DNA of 64,000 nucleotides from Betaproteobacteria bacterium (GCA_016861105.1 BOKS01000006.1:124001-188000), one strand, 5' to 3'; positions 20,368 to 32,431 are shown, counted from the first letter of the stretch. Made by a program: numbers and translations. Notes: generated from the sequence alone by a model not told the origin.

Positions 20368-21159
20368 ATGTCGGTCCAGATCAAGGGTCCCGAGGACATC
20401 GCGGGCATGCGCGTGGCCGGCCGGCTCGCCTCGGAGCTGCTCGACTATCTCACCCCCTTCGTCAAGCCCGGCGTCGCGACGCGCGACATCGACAAGCTGG
20501 CGCACGACTACATGGTCGGCGTGCAGGGCACGATCCCCGCGACGCTCAACTACGCGCCGCCCGGCCACTCGCCGTACCCGGCTTCGCTGTGCACGTCGGT
20601 CAACCATGTGGTCTGCCACGGCATCCCCGGCGAGCGCAAGCTCAAGGCCGGCGACATCGTGAACATCGACGTCACGGTCATCAAGGACGGCTACCACGGC
20701 GACACGAGCCGCATGTTCTTCGTCGGCGCACCGTCGATCCAGGCGCGCCGGCTGGTCGAGGTCACCTACGAGGCGATGTGGAGGGGCATCCGCGCGGTGC
20801 GCCCCGGCGCGCACCTCGGCGACATCGGCCACGTGATCCAGCGCCACGCCGAGTCGCACGGCTACTCGATCGTCCGCGAGTTCTGCGGCCACGGCATCGG
20901 CCGGCAGTTCCACGAGGAGCCGCAGGTCCTGCACTACGGCCGCCCGGGCACCGGACTCAAGCTGCAGGCCGGCATGATCTTTACCGTGGAGCCGATGGTG
21001 AACGCCGGGCGCGCCGGCATCCGCGCGCTGGCCGACGGGTGGACGATCGTCACCGCCGACCACTCGCTGTCCGCGCAGTGGGAGCACACGGTGCTGGTGA
21101 CGCCGGACGGCCACGAGATCCTGACGCAGTCCGTCGGCACGCCGCCGCCGCCGGCGTAG
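20368..21159 (+). CDS. map: Methionine aminopeptidase type I
   Basis: The 263-residue enzyme starts MSVQIKGPEDIAGMRVAGRL, like E. coli Map. An in-frame ATG at 20350 overlapping the dapD stop is possible, but GAGGG 11 nt before 20368 favours the shorter form. Metal ligands are recognisable: Asp in NIDVTVIKDGYHGD(T), His in EFCGHGIGRQFHE, Glu in FTVEPMV and Glu in QWEHTVLV; VNHVVCHGIPG carries the conserved substrate-binding His. It removes initiator methionine in the cytosol, acting with the deformylase at 23856. glnD follows after 7 nt, the widespread map-glnD pair. Confidence 0.97.
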   Translation: MSVQIKGPEDIAGMRVAGRLASELLDYLTPFVKPGVATRDIDKLAHDYMVGVQGTIPATLNYAPPGHSPYPASLCTSVNHVVCHGIPGERKLKAGDIVNIDVTVIKDGYHGDTSRMFFVGAPSIQARRLVEVTYEAMWRGIRAVRPGAHLGDIGHVIQRHAESHGYSIVREFCGHGIGRQFHEEPQVLHYGRPGTGLKLQAGMIFTVEPMVNAGRAGIRALADGWTIVTADHSLSAQWEHTVLVTPDGHEILTQSVGTPPPPA

Positions 21160-21166
21160 CACCGGG

Positions 21167-23773
21167 ATGGACCGGGCGCCCGCCGTGTCCGGCACCGCGG
21201 CGACCGCCGCGGGCCGCCTCGACGTGGCCGCGTGGCGCACTCGCCTGCGCGATGGGCGCGAGGCGCTGCGCGACGCCTTCCTCGCCCGTCGGGGCACCAC
21301 GGCGCTGCTGCGGGAGCACGCGCGGCTCGTCGACGGCGTGCTGCGCGACGTCTGGGCAGTCGCCGGGCTGCCGCGCGGGGCCGCGCTGGTGGCCGTCGGC
21401 GGCTACGGGCGCGGCCAGCTGTTCCCGCACTCCGACGTCGACGTCATGGTGCTGCTGCCGCATCCGGCCGCCGCGTCCACCGGCGAGGTCGTCGAGCGCT
21501 TCCTGCTCGTGCTGTGGGACGCCGGCCTCGAGGTCGGGCACGCCGTGCGCACCGTCGACGAGTGCGTGGCCGAGATGACCGGCGACGTCACGATCCGCAC
21601 GAGCCTGCTCGAGCACCGGCTGGTCGCGGGCAACCGGCGCCTGTACGCCGCGTTCGCCGACGCCGTTCACGCGGCGCTCGACGTGCGCGCGTTCTACGAG
21701 GCCAAGACGCTGGAGCAGCAGCAGCGCCACCTCAAGCACCACGACGCGGCGTACAACCTCGAGCCCAACGTCAAGGAGAGCCCCGGCGGCCTGCGCGACC
21801 TGCAGACCGTCGTATGGATCGCGCGCGCCGCGGGCCTCGGGCGCAACTGGAAGGAGCTGGCGCAGCGCGGCCTCATCACGGCGGACGAGGCGCGCGACGT
21901 CGCGCGGCAGGAGCGCTTCCTGTCGTCGATCCGCATGCGGCTGCACTACCTCGCGGAACGGCGCGAGGACCGGCTGGTGTTCGACCTGCAGAACGCGCTC
22001 GCCGGCCAGCTCGGGTTGGCGGACACGCCGGCCAAGCGGGCCTCCGAGCAGCTGATGCAGCGCTACTACCGCGCCGCACGGCTGGTCCGCCAGGTCAACA
22101 CCATCCTGCTGCAGAACCTCCACGCGAAGCTGTTCCCGATCCCGAGCGAACCGGTGCCCATCGACGGCGAGTTCGTCGCGATCGACGAGCTGCTGCACGT
22201 ACGCGACGAGCGCCTGTTCGAGCGCCGGCCCGGGGCGATGCTCGACGCCTTCGCCCGCATGCAGGACCACCCCGAGCTCAAGGGCATGTCGGCGCGCACG
22301 CTGCGCGCGCTGTGGCGCAACCGTCACCGCATCGACGCGGCGTTCCGGCGCGATCCCCAGAACCGCGCCGCGTTCATCCGGCTGTTCCGCGCGAAACGCG
22401 GGATCGTGCACGAGCTGCGGCGCATGAACCTCTATGACGTGCTCGGCCACTATCTGCCGCCGTTCGGGCGCATCGTCGGGCAGATGCAGCACGACCTCTT
22501 CCACGTCTACACCGTGGACGAGCACATCCTGATGGTGATCCGCAACCTGCGCCGCTTCACCGAGGCGCAGCACGCGCACGAGTACCCGCTGTGCTCGCGG
22601 CTGATCGCCGACTTCGAGCGGCGCGAGGTGCTCTACCTCGCCGGCCTGTTCCACGACATCGCCAAGGGCCGCGGCGGGGACCACTCGACATTGGGCGCGC
22701 GGGACGCGCTGCGCTTCTGCCGCGACCACGGCGTCCCGGCGGAGGACGGCGCCCTCGTGGCGTGGCTGGTCGAGCAGCACCTGGCGATGTCGTCGACGGC
22801 GCAGAAGCAGGACATCTCCGACCACGCCGTCGTCCGGGCGTTCGCCGCGAAGGTCGGCACGCTGCGCCGGCTGACCGCGCTCTACCTCCTCACGGTCGCG
22901 GACATCCGGGGCACGAGCCCGAAGGTATGGAACGCGTGGAAGGCGCAGCTCCTCGAGGACCTGTTCCACGCCGCGCGACGCGTCATCGAGGGCAGCGGCG
23001 CCGCCGCGGCGCTGGAGGACACGCTGACCGAGCGCCAGCACGAGGCGCGCCGGCTGCTCAATCTGCACGCCGTTCCGGCGGGCGCCGAGGCCACGCTGTG
23101 GAAGCAGCTCGACACGGCGTACTTCCAGCGCCACTCGGCGGACGAGATCGCGTGGCACGCGCGTCACCTGCACTGGCGCGTGGACCGCAACGCCCCGGTG
23201 GTCAAGGCGCGCACGCTGCCGAACGGCGCCGGCGTCCAGGTGCTCGTCTACCTCCCCGACCAGAAGGAACTGTTCGCACGCGTCTGCGGCTTCCTCGGGC
23301 GCACCGGGCTGTCGATCCTCGAGGCCAAGGTCCACACGACGCGCCACGGCTATGCGCTCGACACCTTCCTCGTGCACGATCCGCAGAACCCCGGCGCGAC
23401 GTACCGCGACGCGATCGCCTATCTCGAGCACGAGCTCACGCGCATCCTCGCCGAGCAGGCACCGGTGCTTCCGCCCGAGCCGGGCCGCGTGAGCCGCCGC
23501 GTGCGCCACTTCCCGCTGTCGCCGCAGGTGCAGATGTTCCCGGACGACAAGGGGACCCACTACATCCTCGAGATCGTCGCCGCGGACCGGCCGGGGCTGC
23601 TGGCGCGCATCGCCTACGTGCTGGCCAAGGCAAACGTCAACGTCGTCAGCGCGAAGATCAACACGCTGGGCGAGCGCGCGGAGGACGTCTTCCTGATCGA
23701 CGGGGCGCGCCTGCACGACGAGCAGGCGCTCCTCCGGCTCGAGACGGTGCTCTACGAGCAGCTCAGGGTGTAG
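21167..23773 (+). CDS. glnD: [Protein-PII] uridylyltransferase / uridylyl-removing enzyme
   Basis: The 868-residue nitrogen sensor has a nucleotidyltransferase site GGYGRGQLFPHSDVDVMVL near residues 78-96, a GlnD linker domain (NVKESPGGLRDLQTVVW), an HD domain (YLAGLFHDIAKGRGGDHS near residue 495) and two C-terminal ACT domains (VCGFLGRTGLSILEAKVH, and ADRPGLLARIAYVLAKANVN). It uridylylates PII when glutamine is low and deuridylylates it when glutamine is high; the ACT domains sense glutamine. Length and domain order are normal. PII genes are not in the window. Confidence 0.97.
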   Translation: MDRAPAVSGTAATAAGRLDVAAWRTRLRDGREALRDAFLARRGTTALLREHARLVDGVLRDVWAVAGLPRGAALVAVGGYGRGQLFPHSDVDVMVLLPHPAAASTGEVVERFLLVLWDAGLEVGHAVRTVDECVAEMTGDVTIRTSLLEHRLVAGNRRLYAAFADAVHAALDVRAFYEAKTLEQQQRHLKHHDAAYNLEPNVKESPGGLRDLQTVVWIARAAGLGRNWKELAQRGLITADEARDVARQERFLSSIRMRLHYLAERREDRLVFDLQNALAGQLGLADTPAKRASEQLMQRYYRAARLVRQVNTILLQNLHAKLFPIPSEPVPIDGEFVAIDELLHVRDERLFERRPGAMLDAFARMQDHPELKGMSARTLRALWRNRHRIDAAFRRDPQNRAAFIRLFRAKRGIVHELRRMNLYDVLGHYLPPFGRIVGQMQHDLFHVYTVDEHILMVIRNLRRFTEAQHAHEYPLCSRLIADFERREVLYLAGLFHDIAKGRGGDHSTLGARDALRFCRDHGVPAEDGALVAWLVEQHLAMSSTAQKQDISDHAVVRAFAAKVGTLRRLTALYLLTVADIRGTSPKVWNAWKAQLLEDLFHAARRVIEGSGAAAALEDTLTERQHEARRLLNLHAVPAGAEATLWKQLDTAYFQRHSADEIAWHARHLHWRVDRNAPVVKARTLPNGAGVQVLVYLPDQKELFARVCGFLGRTGLSILEAKVHTTRHGYALDTFLVHDPQNPGATYRDAIAYLEHELTRILAEQAPVLPPEPGRVSRRVRHFPLSPQVQMFPDDKGTHYILEIVAADRPGLLARIAYVLAKANVNVVSAKINTLGERAEDVFLIDGARLHDEQALLRLETVLYEQLRV

Positions 23774-23794
23774 GCGGAGGGTGGGACGAGAGCA

Positions 23795-23828
23795 CCGGGC
23801 GCAGGCGTCCGGCAGGTCGTGCGCCCGG
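23795..23828. terminator. Hairpin between convergent glnD and def
   Basis: A perfect 9-bp inverted repeat (CCGGGCGCA / TGCGCCCGG) with a 16-nt loop lies in the 82-bp gap between the two convergent stop codons. There is no T-tract on either strand, so it is not a classical intrinsic terminator. It may act as an mRNA 3'-end stabiliser or a Rho-dependent end. Confidence 0.4.
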
Positions 23829-23855
23829 GACGCCCGTCCCGCGCCTCGCCGCTCG

Positions 23856-24386
23856 TCAATCGTCCACGACGCCGGTGCCTGGAAACAGCACGTCCGTGAA
23901 CCCGAACCGCGAGAAGTCCCGCATCCGCATCGGGTAGAGGATGCCGTCGAGGTGGTCGCATTCGTGCTGCACGACGCGCGCGTGGAAGCCGTCGACCTCG
24001 CGCGCGATGGGACGGCCCTGCGGGTCGAGGGGCTCGTAGCGCAGCCGCGCGTAGCGCGGCACCACGCCGCGCAGGCCCGGCACCGACAGGCAGCCCTCCC
24101 AGCCCTCCTCGATCGCGTCCCCGAGCGGCGTGAGCACCGGGTTCACGAGCTCCGTGTACGGCACGGGCGGCGCCTCGGGATAGCGCGGGTTGGCGTCCAC
24201 GCCGAAGATGACCACCCGCAGCGGCACGCCGATCTGCGGCGCGGCCAGGCCGGCGCCGTTCGCGGCCGCCATCGTCTCGCGCATGTCGGCGAGCAGCGCG
24301 TCCAGATCCGGCGCGGGGACGCGCGCGACGGGCTTCGACGGCTGCCACAGGCGGGGATCGCCCATGCGCAGGATTTCGCGGATCAC
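23856..24386 (-). CDS. def: Peptide deformylase
   Basis: The 176-residue enzyme has all three deformylase motifs: [24 protein letters not shown] with the metal Cys; [16 protein letters not shown] with the two metal His and catalytic Glu. It removes the formyl group from nascent proteins before Map acts. The ATG overlaps the stop of the upstream phosphorylase gene by 4 nt. It is away from the usual fmt neighbour, so a second def-fmt copy elsewhere in the genome is likely but cannot be seen here. Confidence 0.96.
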   Translation of the reverse strand: MIREILRMGDPRLWQPSKPVARVPAPDLDALLADMRETMAAANGAGLAAPQIGVPLRVVIFGVDANPRYPEAPPVPYTELVNPVLTPLGDAIEEGWEGCLSVPGLRGVVPRYARLRYEPLDPQGRPIAREVDGFHARVVQHECDHLDGILYPMRMRDFSRFGFTDVLFPGTGVVDD

Positions 24387-25159
24387 GGCGCGCCCCCGCC
24401 GAGCGCGGCGGCGACCGGCGGCGGGACGAGGGGCACGAGGTGCTCGAGCAGCCGGCGCACCTTGTCCATCCCGCTCTCCAGCGTGCGCACCAGCGCTTCC
24501 ATCGCGATCGCCTGCGTGCTGTCGCCGCGCCCCGCGGCGTGGTTCACGACGACGCAGATCGATGCGTACGGCAGGTCGAGCTCGCGGGCCAGCGCCGCCT
24601 CCGGCATGCCGGTCATCCCCACCATCGTCGCACCGTCGCGGTCGAGGCGGTCGATCTCGGCGGCGGTCTCGAGGCGCGGCCCCTGCACGGCGGCATACAC
24701 GCCGCCGTCGCCGACCGCCACGCCCGCCTTCGACGCCGCGTCGAGGCAGGCCGCGCGGAGCGACGGCGTGTACGGGTGCGTGAAGTCCGCGTGCACGACC
24801 CGCCGGTCGCCCCCGTCGAAGAACGTGTGCTGGCGGTCGTACGTGTAGTCGACGAGCTGGTGAGGGAGCACGAGGTCGCCGGGCAGGTGCCCGCGGATGC
24901 CGCCCACCGAGGCGACCGCGACGACCGCGTGCGCGCCGCGCGACTTCAGCGCCGACAGGTTCGCCCGGTAGTTGACGCGGTGCGGCGGGATCGTGTGGCC
25001 GTGGCCGTGCCGCGCCAGGAACACGACGTCGCCGCCGGCGATCTGGCCGAACAGCAGCGGCGCCGACGGCTCGCCGTAGGGCGTGCGCACGATCTCGCGG
25101 TGGGCGACCGCGAGCGTGGACAGCGTGGTCAGGCCGCTGCCGCCGATGATCGCAAGCAT
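24383..25159 (-). CDS. mtnP: S-methyl-5'-thioinosine (or thioadenosine) phosphorylase
   Basis: The 258-residue PNP/MTAP-family enzyme has phosphate site IIGGSGL at the N-terminus, [50 protein letters not shown] and [20 protein letters not shown]. The purine-contacting position reads VVNHAAG, with Asn as in the Pseudomonas methylthioinosine phosphorylase (VVNPAAG), rather than the Asp of adenine-specific MTAP. This predicts a hypoxanthine-type substrate made by the MtaD-like deaminase at 11.7 kb. The ATG at 25159 is preferred over an open upstream extension with no homology. It overlaps def by 4 nt. Confidence 0.86.
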   Translation of the reverse strand: MLAIIGGSGLTTLSTLAVAHREIVRTPYGEPSAPLLFGQIAGGDVVFLARHGHGHTIPPHRVNYRANLSALKSRGAHAVVAVASVGGIRGHLPGDLVLPHQLVDYTYDRQHTFFDGGDRRVVHADFTHPYTPSLRAACLDAASKAGVAVGDGGVYAAVQGPRLETAAEIDRLDRDGATMVGMTGMPEAALARELDLPYASICVVVNHAAGRGDSTQAIAMEALVRTLESGMDKVRRLLEHLVPLVPPPVAAALGGGAP

Positions 25160-25336
25160 GGAAGTTGCTACAAGCCCTTGAATCGGCGGCCGCGCGGGGC
25201 GGCCCCGGGCCCCGCGGCCGCGGCGCGGCAGGTTGTGCCGCACAACGCGCCGGCTGCGCGGCGTGGAAAGCGTCGGAATTTCATGACATTATCATGCGGC
25301 CGCGGCGCGCAGGCCGCGCGCGGACCGGCATTGTAG

Positions 25337-27775
<2,439 letters not shown>

Positions 27776-27818
27776 GACCGATGCCGGCCCCGAAGCGCGC
27801 AGCGCGGAGCGCGGTCCG

Positions 27819-28718
27819 GTGAGCGCGCCCCTGGGCGAGCTCCACACGCTGCGCGACTGGCTGCGCTGGGCCGTGTCGCGCTTCGCCGAGGCGAAGCTCA
27901 CGTTCGGCCACGGCACGACCAACGCCTACGACGAGGCGTGCTACCTGCTGCTGCACGCGCTGCACCTGCCGCTCGACCGGCTCGAGCCGTTCCTCGACGC
28001 ACGCCTCGCCACGTCCGAGCGGCAGGCGGTGGCCGAGCTCCTCGCGCGCCGCATCGACGAGCGCGTGCCCGCTGCGTACCTGACGCGGGAAGCGTGGCTC
28101 GGCGACTTCCGCTTCTACGTCGACGAGCGCGTGATCATCCCGCGCTCGCACATCGCGGCGCTGCTTCCCGACGGGCTCGCCCCGTGGATCGGCGACCCGG
28201 CGAACGTCCGCGAGGCGCTCGACCTGTGCACCGGCTCCGGCTGCCTCGCGATCCTGCTCGCGCACGCCTATCCGAACGCCGACGTCGACGCGGTCGACAT
28301 CTCGGCCGACGCCCTCGCCGTCGCGCAGCGCAACGTCAGCGACTACGGCCTGGCCGAGCGGATCAACCTGCTGCGCTCCGACCTGTTCGCGAACCTGCCT
28401 GAGAAGAACTACGACCTCGTGATCAGCAATCCGCCGTACGTCGTGTCGGGCGCGATGGAGACGCTGCCGGCCGAGTACCGGCACGAGCCGGCGCTGTCGC
28501 TCGCCGGCGGCGAGGACGGCATGGACCTGGTGCGCACCATCGTCCGCGAGGCGCCGCGGTTCCTGTCGCCGCAGGGCGTGCTCGTCGTCGAGGTCGGGCA
28601 CAACCGCATCCAGGCCGAGGCCGCGTTCCCGCGCCTGCCGTTCGTCTGGCTCGACGTTCCGCACGCCGAGGACGGCGTGTTCCTGGTGCGCCGCGAGGAC
28701 ATCGTTGCCAGCCGCTAG
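27819..28718 (+). CDS. prmB: Ribosomal protein L3 N5-glutamine methyltransferase
   Basis: The 299-residue SAM-dependent methyltransferase has LDLCTGSGCLAILLAHAYP (SAM motif I), VDAVDISADALAVA and the glutamine-binding ISNPPYVVSG, followed by PAEYRHEPALSLAGGEDGMD. The NPPYV tetrad with YRHEP is PrmB-like; PrmC release-factor methylases read NPPYI. A GTG at 27819 is the best start (VSAPLGELHTLRDWLRW); there is no ATG in a suitable place. It methylates the L3 glutamine during 50S assembly. The 275 bp after it, before the antiporter gene, show no supportable feature beyond a good ribosome binding site at the far end. Confidence 0.9.
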   Translation: MSAPLGELHTLRDWLRWAVSRFAEAKLTFGHGTTNAYDEACYLLLHALHLPLDRLEPFLDARLATSERQAVAELLARRIDERVPAAYLTREAWLGDFRFYVDERVIIPRSHIAALLPDGLAPWIGDPANVREALDLCTGSGCLAILLAHAYPNADVDAVDISADALAVAQRNVSDYGLAERINLLRSDLFANLPEKNYDLVISNPPYVVSGAMETLPAEYRHEPALSLAGGEDGMDLVRTIVREAPRFLSPQGVLVVEVGHNRIQAEAAFPRLPFVWLDVPHAEDGVFLVRREDIVASR

Positions 28719-28993
28719 CGTCCCGGGCCGGGGTTTCGTCGAAGCGTGCATCGAATGCGATCGCGCCGCGGGCGCAACGGCGACGGCTGCGGATGCGCTG
28801 CGCGAAGGGGTCCGCAGCGGTGGTCGCGAATGGGCGCGAGGGCCGCGAGACTTCAACGCACCGTGTCCCGCTCGCCCATGCGCAGCGGACTTCTGACGCG
28901 GGACTTTGGGCACGAGGCGGGCCGGCGCGAGTCGCGTCCCGCCCGGCGGCGGGCGCGCGCGCGGCGCGCCGCGACCGGTCACGGGGGAGATCG

Positions 28994-30766
28994 ATGCCGC
29001 ACGACGTCTCGCTGATCGCGCTCTTCGCGGTCGCCTTCGTCCTCGCCTCGGTGTTCGGCTACATCGCCACGCGGCTGCGGCTGCCGCCGCTGGTCGGCTA
29101 CCTGGTCGCCGGCGCGCTGATGGCGAAGTCGATTCCCGGCTTCGAGGCAGACACCGCGATGGCCTCGCAGCTCGCGGAGATCGGCGTCATCCTGCTCATG
29201 TTCGGCGTCGGGCTCCACTTCTCGCTCGGGGCGCTGCTCGCCGTGCGGCGCATCGCGATCCCCGGCGCGGTCGCGCAGATCGGCATCGCGACGCTGCTGG
29301 GCGCCGCCATGGTGATGCTGTGGGGCTGGTCGCTCGGCGCCGGCCTCGTCCTCGGCCTGTGCCTGTCGGTGGCGAGCACGGTCGTGCTCGTCAAGGCCCT
29401 GGAGGAGCGCGGCGCCGTCGCGACCACCAACGGCCGCATCGCCGTGGGCTGGCTGATCGTCGAGGACCTGGCGATGGTGATCGTCCTGGTGCTGCTGCCG
29501 GCGCTGGCCGAGGTGCTCGGCGGGCAGGTCCCGGGCGCGGCGCACGGCGGCGGAGGCGACCGCGGGCTCGTCGCCGAGCTCGCCATCACGCTCGTCAAGG
29601 TCGCGGCGTTCGCCGTCCTCGCCCTGCTGCTCGGCCCGCGCGTGATGCCGTGGATCCTGCGGCAGGTGGCGCGAACCGGTTCGCGCGAGCTCTTCACGCT
29701 GGCCGTCCTGACGCTGTCGGTGGGCATCGCGTTCGGCGCGGCCGCGCTGTTCGACGTCTCGTTCGCGCTGGGTGCGTTCTTCGCCGGCATGGTGCTGAAC
29801 GAGTCGGATCTGAGCCACAAGGCGGCGGCCCAGTCGCTGCCGCTGCAGGACGCCTTCGCCGTGCTCTTCTTCGTCTCGGTGGGCATGCTGTTCGACCCGT
29901 CGATCGTCGTGCGCGAGCCGCTGCTGCTGCTCGGGGTGCTGTGGCTGATCCTGATCGGCAAGTCGCTGGTGGCGGCAGCGCTCGTCCTCGCGGTCGGCTA
30001 CCCGGTGAGCACCGCGGTGACGATCGCCGCGGCGCTCGCGCAGGTCGGCGAGTTCTCGTTCATCCTCGCCGGGCTCGGCATCGCGTACGGGCTGCTGCCC
30101 CGGGAGGGGCTGAGCCTGATCGTGGCCGGCAGCCTGGTGTCGATCATGCTCAACCCGTTCGCGTTCTGGGCCGCCGGGTGGATGATCGAGCGCGTGCGCG
30201 CGCGCGCGACGCTGCACGAGCGGCTCGAGGCCGGGCGCCGCGCGCCGCTCGCCGCGCTGGAAGCGGAGCTCGAGGCGGAGCGGCAGCGCGCCGAGGCCAA
30301 GGCAGCCAAGCACCGGACGCTGTCGCCCGCGGAGCTGGCCGAGCGCTTCCCGATGTTCGCAACGCTCTCCGCGGAGCAGCGCGAGGTCGTCATGCTCTAC
30401 TTCCGGCCGCGCCATGCGCGCCCCGGCGAGCGGATCATCCACAAGGGCGACGCTGCCGACGCCGCCTACTTCCTCTCGTCGGGCGAGGTGGAGGTCGAGC
30501 TCGGGCGTCGCCGCATCAAGCTGCGGCCCGGCGACGTGTTCGGCGAGATGGCGCTGATCAGCGGGCAGCCCCGTTCCGCCAACGTCACGGCCCTCGACTA
30601 CTGCGACCTGCTCGCGCTGACGACGAGCGACTTCCGCGAGATCATGCGGCGCTTCCCGGAGGTGCGGGGCACGCTCGCGACCCTCGCCGCGCAGCGGAGC
30701 GCGATGAACCGCGAGGAGGTCGACGGACCGCCGGGCGGGCCGCAGGACGCCGCGCCGTCGACGTAG
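28994..30766 (+). CDS. CPA2 (Kef/YbaL-type) cation antiporter with C-terminal cNMP-binding domain
   Basis: The 590-residue protein has about 12-13 membrane segments over residues 1-400. The start MPHDVSLIALFAVAFVLASV and GVILLMFGVGLHFSL, WLIVEDLAMVIVLVLL (antiporter-site Asp) and FFVSVGMLFDPS are characteristic of the YbaL/Kef branch. Instead of the TrkA-N/RCK domain expected at the C-terminus, residues about 450-560 form a cyclic-nucleotide-binding fold (ERIIHKGDAADAAYFLSSGE, then LRPGDVFGEMALISGQPRSA). A charged linker helix joins the two. The ATG at 28994 has GGGGGAG 6 nt upstream. Transport of K+ or Na+ in exchange for H+ is inferred from family. Confidence 0.85.
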   Translation: MPHDVSLIALFAVAFVLASVFGYIATRLRLPPLVGYLVAGALMAKSIPGFEADTAMASQLAEIGVILLMFGVGLHFSLGALLAVRRIAIPGAVAQIGIATLLGAAMVMLWGWSLGAGLVLGLCLSVASTVVLVKALEERGAVATTNGRIAVGWLIVEDLAMVIVLVLLPALAEVLGGQVPGAAHGGGGDRGLVAELAITLVKVAAFAVLALLLGPRVMPWILRQVARTGSRELFTLAVLTLSVGIAFGAAALFDVSFALGAFFAGMVLNESDLSHKAAAQSLPLQDAFAVLFFVSVGMLFDPSIVVREPLLLLGVLWLILIGKSLVAAALVLAVGYPVSTAVTIAAALAQVGEFSFILAGLGIAYGLLPREGLSLIVAGSLVSIMLNPFAFWAAGWMIERVRARATLHERLEAGRRAPLAALEAELEAERQRAEAKAAKHRTLSPAELAERFPMFATLSAEQREVVMLYFRPRHARPGERIIHKGDAADAAYFLSSGEVEVELGRRRIKLRPGDVFGEMALISGQPRSANVTALDYCDLLALTTSDFREIMRRFPEVRGTLATLAAQRSAMNREEVDGPPGGPQDAAPST

Positions 30767-30812
30767 CATCCCGCCCCGGACGCGGGGAAGGTCGAGCGGT
30801 GGGCATCACCGT

Positions 30813-30832
30813 CGCCGCGGGCGCCCGCGGCG
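30813..30832. repeat. 20-bp perfect palindrome between convergent transporter genes
   Basis: CGCCGCGGGC is directly followed by its reverse complement in the 75-bp gap between the convergent antiporter and mechanosensitive-channel genes. There is no loop and no T-run. It could mark the transcript 3' ends or simply reflect GC-rich composition. Confidence 0.45.
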
Positions 30833-30841
30833 GCACGAGCC

Positions 30842-32365
30842 TCAGCCGCCCAGCGCGAAGAACTGCCGGATGCGGCGCACGATCTCGCGGGCGCGCCCGC
30901 GCTCGGCGTCGCCCGGCGCCCGCTGGCCCTGCGCCTGGCGCGTGGCGTCGTTCTCCTCCTGCCGGCGCGCGAGGGCCTGCGACAGGGCCTCGACGATCCC
31001 GGGACGATTGCGGAGGATCGCGTCGAATCCGGCCTTGTCGAGCCGGAAGCACTGCACCTCGCCGTCCGCGATCACCGTGGCAGCGCGCGGCTGCCCGGTC
31101 AGCAGCCCCATCTCGCCGACGTAGCCGGGCGCCTCGATCGCCGCCAGCGGCTGGCGCAGCCCCCGGGCGTCCTCGTCGACGATCGCGAGCCGCCCGCGGG
31201 AGAGGACGAACAGCGAGTCGGCCGGGTCGCCCTTGCGGAAGAGCACGTCGCCGCGCGCGTACAGGCACGGGTGCACCTCGCTCGCCAGCGCGCGCCGCTC
31301 CGCGTCGGTCAGCGGGGCGAAGAGCCCGATCGCCGCGAGCGCGCGCGCGCGCTCGTCCACCTGCCGGTGCCTGGCCTCGTCGGCCGCTTCCTGGTGCAGG
31401 AAGACGTCGCGCTGCGGCATCGGGATGCGCATGCCCGCGCGCTGCAGCGCGGCGAACACGTGCGCGAGCATCTCGGAGTCGGTCTCGCGGCCGCGCCCGA
31501 CGTCGACGACCGGGTAGAAGACGTTGTACGCGATCCGGTGGTCCTCGAAGCGCATGCACAGGCACTGCGTCGCGGGCTGCGGCGCGACGTTGGGCACCTC
31601 GGCGCGCTGCAGCGCCTCGTTGACCGTGGCCACGACCCTGCTCGGCGCGTGCTCGTAGGCCACGAAGAACGGGACCTCGCGCAGCGTGCGTTCCGCCGCG
31701 TCTGGCCGGGCGACGATGTTGACCTTGTCCTTGATCAGCTGCACGTTCGGGATGACGATCAGCTCGTTGTTGCGCGTGCGCACAGTCGTCGTGCGCCAGC
31801 GGATGCTGGTGATCTGGCCGAGCCGCCCGTCGTGGCGGATCCAGTCGCCCAGCCGGATCGTGCGGTCGGCCTGTAGCGCGAGCCCGGCCCACAGGGCGCC
31901 CAGCACCTCCTGCGCCGAGAACGCGATGGCGCCGGTGATCACCGCGGAGGTGGTGACGATGCCCGCGACGTTGACGCCCACCGCGTTGAGCCGCACCAGC
32001 GCGTAGGCGATCAGCGACAGGCCCAGCAGCACGTCGCCGACGATCGAGGGGATCGCGAAGCGCGCGAGGACCACGTGCACGACGAAGTGCAGGACGCTGC
32101 GCAGCACCGCGACCGCCAGCAGCGCGAGCAGCGCCTCGCGCAGGATGTCGTGCAGCGTCCGGTTGTCGATGCCCGCCCCGAAGGCGTGCAGCAGCCACAG
32201 GCCCGCGAGCATGGCCAGCGCGAAGGCGGCCATCGCCAGCGAGCCGCGCCGCCGCGGCGGCGGCGCGGGCAGCGACAGCAGCGCCAGCAGCACCGTCAGC
32301 CCCGCGTACAGCGAGGCGTCGTACAGCGTGTCGGCGAGGTCGGGCGGCATCGCAGTGTCGGGCAC
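30842..32365 (-). CDS. MscS-family mechanosensitive channel with C-terminal cNMP-binding domain
   Basis: The 507-residue protein has four to five membrane segments to about residue 160, a pore-lining helix rich in Gly/Ala (VITGAIAFSAQEVLGALWAG) and the MscS beta-domain with RLGDWIRHDGRLGQITSIRW and NNELIVIPNVQL. A cyclic-nucleotide-binding domain follows from about residue 350 (ARGDVLFRKGDPADSLFVLS, then PGYVGEMGLLTGQPRAATV). Such cNMP-gated MscS relatives (bCNG-type) are known and are often insensitive to tension alone. It converges on the antiporter gene that carries the same domain type. The start could also be Met6. Confidence 0.87.
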   Translation of the reverse strand: MPDTAMPPDLADTLYDASLYAGLTVLLALLSLPAPPPRRRGSLAMAAFALAMLAGLWLLHAFGAGIDNRTLHDILREALLALLAVAVLRSVLHFVVHVVLARFAIPSIVGDVLLGLSLIAYALVRLNAVGVNVAGIVTTSAVITGAIAFSAQEVLGALWAGLALQADRTIRLGDWIRHDGRLGQITSIRWRTTTVRTRNNELIVIPNVQLIKDKVNIVARPDAAERTLREVPFFVAYEHAPSRVVATVNEALQRAEVPNVAPQPATQCLCMRFEDHRIAYNVFYPVVDVGRGRETDSEMLAHVFAALQRAGMRIPMPQRDVFLHQEAADEARHRQVDERARALAAIGLFAPLTDAERRALASEVHPCLYARGDVLFRKGDPADSLFVLSRGRLAIVDEDARGLRQPLAAIEAPGYVGEMGLLTGQPRAATVIADGEVQCFRLDKAGFDAILRNRPGIVEALSQALARRQEENDATRQAQGQRAPGDAERGRAREIVRRIRQFFALGG

Positions 32366-32425
32366 TGGGCGGCGCGATTATAGGGCCGATGCCGCCGCCG
32401 CCCGCGCGCCGCGCGACGCGCGGCC

Positions 32426-32431
32426 TACAAT
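32426..32431 (+). promoter_or_regulatory. Candidate -10 element for the ThDP enzyme gene
   Basis: TACAAT after CGGCC lies 28 bp before the preferred ATG at 32460, in the divergent gap with the MscS-type gene. No clear -35 match. Confidence 0.4.

Noticed and set aside
21050..23716. 888-codon minus-strand frame opposite glnD
   Set aside because: Shadow of glnD with biased composition and no homology.
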